Both the position numbers and the translations under genes were made by a program. 64,000 nucleotides of DNA from an uncultured Sphaerochaeta sp. (GTDB lineage Bacteria > Spirochaetota > Spirochaetia > Sphaerochaetales > Sphaerochaetaceae): positions 2,133,715-2,197,714 of the forward strand of contig NZ_OY781873.1 in assembly GCF_963677075.1 (NCBI RefSeq), written 5' to 3'. The notes below the pieces were generated by a model. That model was not told where the DNA came from. It saw only the letters and a list, made by a program, of their open reading frames with translations, and searched no databases. Positions 59,088 through 64,000 of this stretch are shown here, in pieces; position 1 is the first letter of the stretch, and every line of letters starts with the position of its first letter.

Positions 59088-61688
59088 CTACCTTGCTTGC
59101 AATTTCTCCTGTAAATCTTTCAATAACAGGAGCGCCTCCAAGGGAGATGACTGGTCTATGCTGAATGACTCCAATGCATCGATGACTTCTCTTTCATTTG
59201 CATCAAGATTACTATAGGGAAGCTCTTCCTGTTCAGAGGCAGCACTGAACAGATCAGGTTGCATGGCAGCTAGGTCATACTCAGTAAAATGTTGTTTCTG
59301 GAATTGACGGGCTTGGCGGATGATATCACGGCCAACCCCTGCCATTCTTGCAACATTCAACCCATAGGAACTGTTTGCAATTCCCTCAATGACTCTCCTC
59401 AGGAACTTTACTTCCCCTCCCATCTCGCTTACCTGCAACGTCAAGAGTTGGATGGCGCTGGTATCAATTCGGGCAAGTTCATGGTAGTGGGTTGCAAACA
59501 GTGTCTTGCAATCCATGGACAGGAGTTTCTGCATCATGGCATAGGCAATCGACATTCCATCCTGGGTACTGGTACCCCTGCCCAGTTCATCTACGATTAC
59601 AAGAGAATGCCTTGTAGCTGTTCTGAGAATGTGGGCAGCTTCCTGCATCTCTACAAGGAAGGTGGACTCTCCACGGGCAAGATTGTCACTCGCCCCTACC
59701 CTGCAGTAGAGACGATCGACGATGCCAAGCCTTGCTTTCGTTGCAGGGACGAAACTGCCAATTTGCGCAAGGAGAACCAGCAATGCGCTCTGCCTGAGGA
59801 AAGTTGACTTGCCTGCCATATTCGGTCCTGTAATCAAACAGAACCGTTTCCCGGTACTTCTTATCGTCAGGTCATTGGCAACAAAACCACCAGGGGTGAG
59901 ATGTTGTTCTACCACTGGATGTCTTGCCCCTTCCAGGATAAGCACATCCTCGTCTGTAAAGCTCGGCTTGGTATATTGGTGTGTGATTGCCGTACTTGCA
60001 AAGCTCTGCAAACAATCCAGGTCACTGAGGAATCCACTGATGGAAAGTAGAATCTGTTGTAAGTCCCTGGTCTTGGATACCAATGTTTCGTAGACTTCCT
60101 TCTCCCTCTCTTCAGCCAAAGCGGCACTCTCAAGGATTTGTTGTTCCAGTTTGATCAATTCATCACTGGTGAACCTTTCGGCATTCACCAGTGTTTGTTT
60201 GCGGTAGAAGGTAGAGGGAACCTTAGAGGCATGGGTTTTGGTAACCTCAATATAATGACCAAGGATCTTGTTGGAAGAGAGCTTTATGGTAGGAATTCCC
60301 GTCTCTTCCTTCAGTTGCTTGAGATAGGCGTCCAACAGCTCCTTACCACCAGATTTGGTACCTCTGAGTGCATCAAGTTGTGCATCAAAACCTTTACGGA
60401 TTACCTTTCCTTCCTCAAATGGACCTTGCCACTGGTCATTGATGGCTTCCTGAATTTCACTTGCAAGCTGGAGCAACATGTTAAGCTGCGTTTCATCCAG
60501 CTTGGAGGGAAGGAGATCTTGGTATCGTTGATCAACCAATTGGAAAAAGGCTGAAATGGTCTGGGCAATCCCTGTCAGGTCCCTGGGAACCTGCCTATTC
60601 ATGGCAATGCGGCTAGTCAGGCGCTGGATATCCAATACTTGTTTCAGGATCGACCTGACCCTGCCCAGTTCATCACGGTCCAGGAAAAGCATCTCAACCC
60701 ATCTTTGGCGAAAGAGAATTTGCTCGATATCAGTCAAGGCTTGAGTGATCCAGTTTTTCAACTGACGGGTACCCATACTGGTGAGGGTGGCATTGATCGC
60801 CGAGAAAAGCGTGAATTTCTCACTTCCATCATTGGTATTGCTTACCAGCTCAAGACTTTTTCTGCTTGCCTCATCGATATGCAGAAATTGAGTCTCTTCA
60901 ACCACCGTATATGAGTCAATCTGGTTCAGGCTTGTCTTTGCTGTCTCTTTCAAATACCAGAGCAGAGCCCCTGCACTGGAAAGCCGATGGTCCTTTTCCT
61001 CCAGGGAAAAGGCCTTCAGGCTCGTACTTCGTATATGGCTGCAGAGCAAACTGTATCCATCAGCAATGGAAAATCTCCAAGGCGGAAGCTTGCTTACCAT
61101 TGCTTGCTGAGAGGCTAGTAAATCCTGGTAGTCCTGGTAGAGAAAATAATCGTCCTCATTTACCAAGAGTTCCCTGGGCCGCACTTGTTCCAATACAGCA
61201 AGCAGTGAACCATAGTGATGATCTTTTCCTAGCGTCCTCAATGAGAACTCACCTGTGGTGATGTCTGCATAGCTGACAGAAATACCCTGTTTCTGGAATG
61301 AGATGCTCAAGACATAGCTGGATTGTTCTGCATTAAGATAGTCATCTTCAATGACTGTAGCAGGTGTGATAACCTGCACCACTTCACGGGTTGCCAGCTT
61401 TTTCCCGCCTTCCTGGTTGAGGCTGGTCTGCTCACAGATTGCAATCTTCTTCCCTGCTTCCAACAATCGTTTGATATAGGTTTTTGCCGCATGATACGGA
61501 ATGCCGCACATTGGCTGACCATTGCGCTTGGTGAGAGTTAGGTTGAGGAGGCGGGAGACTTCCCGGGCATCATCCTCAAACATCTCATAGAAATCACCAA
61601 GGCGGAAGAACAGTACTTCCCCTTGGTGTTGCTCTTTGATCTGATGGTACTGGACCATCATGGGTGTCAAAGTCTCTTTCGCGCTCAT
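59088..61688 (-). CDS. mutS: DNA mismatch repair protein MutS
   Basis: 866 residues. RLGDFYEMFEDDA near residue 30 carries the mismatch-wedge F-x-E motif; GPNMAGKSTFLRQSALLVLLAQIG is Walker A, SLVIVDELGRGTSTQDG the Walker B/signature and FATHYHEL the switch. It finds mismatches and calls MutL, which is not in the window. ATG 61688 is preceded in frame by TTG 61694, which overlaps the bamA stop by 4 nt; neither has a ribosome site, so translation is coupled to bamA. Confidence 0.96.
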   Translation of the reverse strand: MSAKETLTPMMVQYHQIKEQHQGEVLFFRLGDFYEMFEDDAREVSRLLNLTLTKRNGQPMCGIPYHAAKTYIKRLLEAGKKIAICEQTSLNQEGGKKLATREVVQVITPATVIEDDYLNAEQSSYVLSISFQKQGISVSYADITTGEFSLRTLGKDHHYGSLLAVLEQVRPRELLVNEDDYFLYQDYQDLLASQQAMVSKLPPWRFSIADGYSLLCSHIRSTSLKAFSLEEKDHRLSSAGALLWYLKETAKTSLNQIDSYTVVEETQFLHIDEASRKSLELVSNTNDGSEKFTLFSAINATLTSMGTRQLKNWITQALTDIEQILFRQRWVEMLFLDRDELGRVRSILKQVLDIQRLTSRIAMNRQVPRDLTGIAQTISAFFQLVDQRYQDLLPSKLDETQLNMLLQLASEIQEAINDQWQGPFEEGKVIRKGFDAQLDALRGTKSGGKELLDAYLKQLKEETGIPTIKLSSNKILGHYIEVTKTHASKVPSTFYRKQTLVNAERFTSDELIKLEQQILESAALAEEREKEVYETLVSKTRDLQQILLSISGFLSDLDCLQSFASTAITHQYTKPSFTDEDVLILEGARHPVVEQHLTPGGFVANDLTIRSTGKRFCLITGPNMAGKSTFLRQSALLVLLAQIGSFVPATKARLGIVDRLYCRVGASDNLARGESTFLVEMQEAAHILRTATRHSLVIVDELGRGTSTQDGMSIAYAMMQKLLSMDCKTLFATHYHELARIDTSAIQLLTLQVSEMGGEVKFLRRVIEGIANSSYGLNVARMAGVGRDIIRQARQFQKQHFTEYDLAAMQPDLFSAASEQEELPYSNLDANEREVIDALESFSIDQSSPLEALLLLKDLQEKLQAR

Positions 61689-61690
61689 AC

Positions 61691-64000
61691 TCAATACAGC
61701 GTTGTGGTGATCGCAAGAACCAGTTTCAAGCCACTGTCTTCACTGCTGCCCCTGAAGATGGTTCCTCCATCCCATGCAAAGGTATTGTCAATAAAGCTTG
61801 CGTTTTTCACCAGATACAATCCCAGTGGGAATCCAGGTACCTTCAACTTAATTCCTGCTCCCATGGAGTAGTACCAAGCAAGTGAGGATGGTGCAATGTT
61901 CTGTAAATCGGTACTCACCCCAGTGGCGCTACCATAGATCTCTGCTGAGAGTACATTATGGGCAAGAGGCCAGCTGATAGAAACTTGGTTGTCCCAAAGA
62001 TATGCCTGGTCAAAGATAACCGAGAATCCACGACCGGTATTCATGCCATCGATATAGAGCATTTCATAGCGGGTGGCACCTTGTTTTGCATCGTACCAAT
62101 CCCATTTCTGAGTTTCACCAGTATCAAATCTACTATTATAGTCATAGTACTGGGGTAGCATAGCGCTGACAGTGGTGGTAGCTCCCAACACAACATTGGC
62201 ATCCTTCTCTGCAAGCTCAAATGAGAAGAGCTTCACATATCCACTTGCAGATGAGGAAGTTTTGATGTAGTTGGAAAGACCACCAAGAATACCACCGGCA
62301 TACGTGAAATTTTGGCTGAGGTAGTATCCCTTGCTGGTATTCTCGATCCGGTCACGGCCATCCCATGCAAAGGAAAGGCTGAGTCGATTACTAAACTTCC
62401 AACTATCACCATATAACTTGATCAAGCGTTCATAAGGGTCGTAGACAGAATGGTTATAGTCAGCATAGTTAAGCCCTATGGAAAGCCCTCCTCCTACGGT
62501 GAGGGAACCAGGACGGAACATGAAGGTATAACCGGTGTTATACCCAAGTGAAATTCGGTAGTACAGATAATTCATCAGATCAGAGTTAGCGGGAAGAGCC
62601 TTGTCTGCTGCCAGATAGCTGAGATAACTGTCATATCCAAGTGGATAGGCATTATCCTCCAATATGGCAACATCATGACCAGTATAGTATTCACTACCAA
62701 GTCCCCGTTGCAGAACGCTTTCCTTCTTGCTTCTCTCAAAGTTAAAACTCAATCCATTCGACCAACGATAATCCTTGAACCATCCATCAGTGAATGAGAT
62801 GGAGAAATTCTGGGTGTCAGGACTCAAGTTGGTGGTGATTGCAAGGTCTCGGCCGGTTCCTCCCAGGTTCTTGTCAGACCATTGGAGGAATCCTGAAACT
62901 GGGAATCCGTCAACATTTCCACCAAAGGTGGCTCCGAACTGGATATCCATCTGGTTCCCTTCAACGACGGTGTAGACAGGTACGACAGTCCCTTCTTCAC
63001 TACCATTGATAATGTCAAACTGGACATCGGTGACAATAAGTGTGTTGTAGATGTTTTGTGCGCTGCGGATCAAGGCTTCCTTGCTGAACACATCACCACG
63101 ACTGAAGGTCAATTCTCGTTCAAACACATACGGTTTTGTCTTGGTAAGCCCCTCGATACGGATATCTTCCACGATGGCCTGTTGGTTTTCCTGCACAGTG
63201 AGGATAAAGGTGATAACCTTGTTTTCTTCATCACGTACCATATCACTGGAAATGAGGTTGAAGATGTATCCATTGTTCCAATACAGATCAGTCACTGCCT
63301 CAATCTCTTTCTGGACACGGCTGATATCGAGGACAGCACCTTCTCTCATGCTGATAAGGTCCTGGAATTGTTCATCACTAAAGACTGTATTCCCTTCGAC
63401 TTGAATACCACCAAATTTCCACTGTTCCCCTTCCTCAATCTGGTAGATGACCCTTAGTCGTGTATATTCATCGTCCTCTCTGCTGATATCTTCTGTTCTC
63501 ACATCTGAGATGGCTGCATCGACAAAACCATTACTCTGGTAGAAGGTGATAAGGTTCTGTTTGTCAGTCTCAATGGTTGATGGATTATAGTAGCCGCTAT
63601 TGAAGTAACTGATGGTTTTTGAGGAAAGCTGTTTCTCAAGCTGGTCACTAGCAAGTGATGTATTGCCCTCAAAGGTAATCTCGCCGATTCTTTTCTGCTT
63701 GTTCTCTTCAATGGTGAATACCAGGCTCACTGTATTGGTAGTTTCATCAATCTCATAAGAAGACGAAATTTCCGTATCGGCATAGCCTTTCTCTTCATAA
63801 AGCTTTCTGATCTCATCCTTTGAAAGTTCAATATTCTGCTCCTGGAGGAATGTGCCCTCCCCGCTGAGGAGAACTTCCTCGATATTCTTCGTCTTTATTC
63901 CTGCATTACCTTCAATCGTAACTTGGTTGATATAGGGCAATTCATAAAATTCCATGACTATTTCAAGTTCGTTGTTGCCCTCCCCTGTTCGTTGTGCTTC
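61691..64000 (-). CDS. bamA: outer membrane protein assembly factor BamA (N terminus beyond window)
   Basis: Partial: the frame is open to the window edge, at least 769 residues visible. POTRA repeats (INQVTIEGNAGIKTKNIEEVL, RIGEITFEGNTSLASDQLEKQL, KFGGIQVEGNTVFSDEQFQDL, IVEDIRIEGLTKTKPYVFEREL) are followed by the Omp85 beta-barrel (~340 onward) and an end in TTTLY with the expected terminal aromatic residue. It inserts beta-barrel proteins in the outer membrane, so the cell is a true diderm. mutS follows with a 4-nt overlap. Confidence 0.94.
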   Translation of the reverse strand, partial: EAQRTGEGNNELEIVMEFYELPYINQVTIEGNAGIKTKNIEEVLLSGEGTFLQEQNIELSKDEIRKLYEEKGYADTEISSSYEIDETTNTVSLVFTIEENKQKRIGEITFEGNTSLASDQLEKQLSSKTISYFNSGYYNPSTIETDKQNLITFYQSNGFVDAAISDVRTEDISREDDEYTRLRVIYQIEEGEQWKFGGIQVEGNTVFSDEQFQDLISMREGAVLDISRVQKEIEAVTDLYWNNGYIFNLISSDMVRDEENKVITFILTVQENQQAIVEDIRIEGLTKTKPYVFERELTFSRGDVFSKEALIRSAQNIYNTLIVTDVQFDIINGSEEGTVVPVYTVVEGNQMDIQFGATFGGNVDGFPVSGFLQWSDKNLGGTGRDLAITTNLSPDTQNFSISFTDGWFKDYRWSNGLSFNFERSKKESVLQRGLGSEYYTGHDVAILEDNAYPLGYDSYLSYLAADKALPANSDLMNYLYYRISLGYNTGYTFMFRPGSLTVGGGLSIGLNYADYNHSVYDPYERLIKLYGDSWKFSNRLSLSFAWDGRDRIENTSKGYYLSQNFTYAGGILGGLSNYIKTSSSASGYVKLFSFELAEKDANVVLGATTTVSAMLPQYYDYNSRFDTGETQKWDWYDAKQGATRYEMLYIDGMNTGRGFSVIFDQAYLWDNQVSISWPLAHNVLSAEIYGSATGVSTDLQNIAPSSLAWYYSMGAGIKLKVPGFPLGLYLVKNASFIDNTFAWDGGTIFRGSSEDSGLKLVLAITTTLY

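Overview
The window is a gene-dense bacterial chromosome segment of roughly 50% GC. It has 61 protein genes (two cut by the window edges), two tRNAs, RNase P RNA and no insertion sequences, prophage or CRISPR. The gene set points to a spirochaete, most likely of the Sphaerochaeta type. The signs are a transcript-cleavage factor GreA carrying about 750 extra N-terminal residues, spirochaete-like lipoboxes (LFSSC, LLVSC), a large RpoD with an acidic linker, two LptF/LptG-type permeases and BamA (a diderm envelope), and sugar/carboxylate-fermenter accessory genes. The genus is an inference, not something the sequence proves.

Layout. 1-2258: end of a permease-ATPase-permease FtsX-type ABC exporter. 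2285-7593: RNase Z, an inner-membrane protein with a decayed GGDEF-like domain, an FtsB/DivIC-like protein, a YrdC-family protein, a DUF1015 protein, thiamine pyrophosphokinase and a small membrane protein. 7623-13588: AroH chorismate mutase, then a tripartite tricarboxylate transporter (TctC-TctB-TctA), an EPSP-synthase homologue and a LacI regulator in one tight operon. 13637-14778: rpsD and two tRNAs, each with a recognisable promoter or terminator. 14808-21105: YkgJ-type protein, dnaG, rpoD, a coiled-coil zinc-ribbon protein, rnpB and a lipoprotein. 21128-27035: a radical SAM/DUF2344 fusion, a GntR-RCK_C regulator (BusR-like), mazG and a YtrA-type regulator with its ABC transporter. 27096-30946: glmS, an unknown membrane protein and a low-GC lipoprotein. 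30997-38801 (minus strand): TPR protein, rpsA, cmk, rsuA-type pseudouridine synthase, scpB, scpA, recA, dtd, rpe. 39029-43528: giant greA and a cytoplasmic GH2 glycosidase. 43484-58290 (minus strand): a 14-gene chain rimP-nusA-infB-rbfA-truB-ribF-rpsO-pnp-dut-lptF-lptG-tgt-murJ-type genes (translation, RNA decay, envelope). 58409-64000 (minus strand): comF, mutS and a partial bamA.

The most informative regulatory observation is upstream of rimP-nusA. A consensus promoter (TTGACA-N17-TACTAT) is followed, before the first start codon, by an intrinsic terminator. That is the arrangement expected for NusA feedback control by attenuation. Other points worth a second look are the EPSP-synthase homologue with altered active-site positions inside a transporter operon, a RibF whose riboflavin-kinase half has lost its signature, a NusA with a C-terminal zinc ribbon, an IF-2 with a Gly/Arg-rich repeat domain, and several starts that the Shine-Dalgarno positions move away from the longest reading frame.

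All identifications come from reading motifs and protein patterns by eye; no database search was run.
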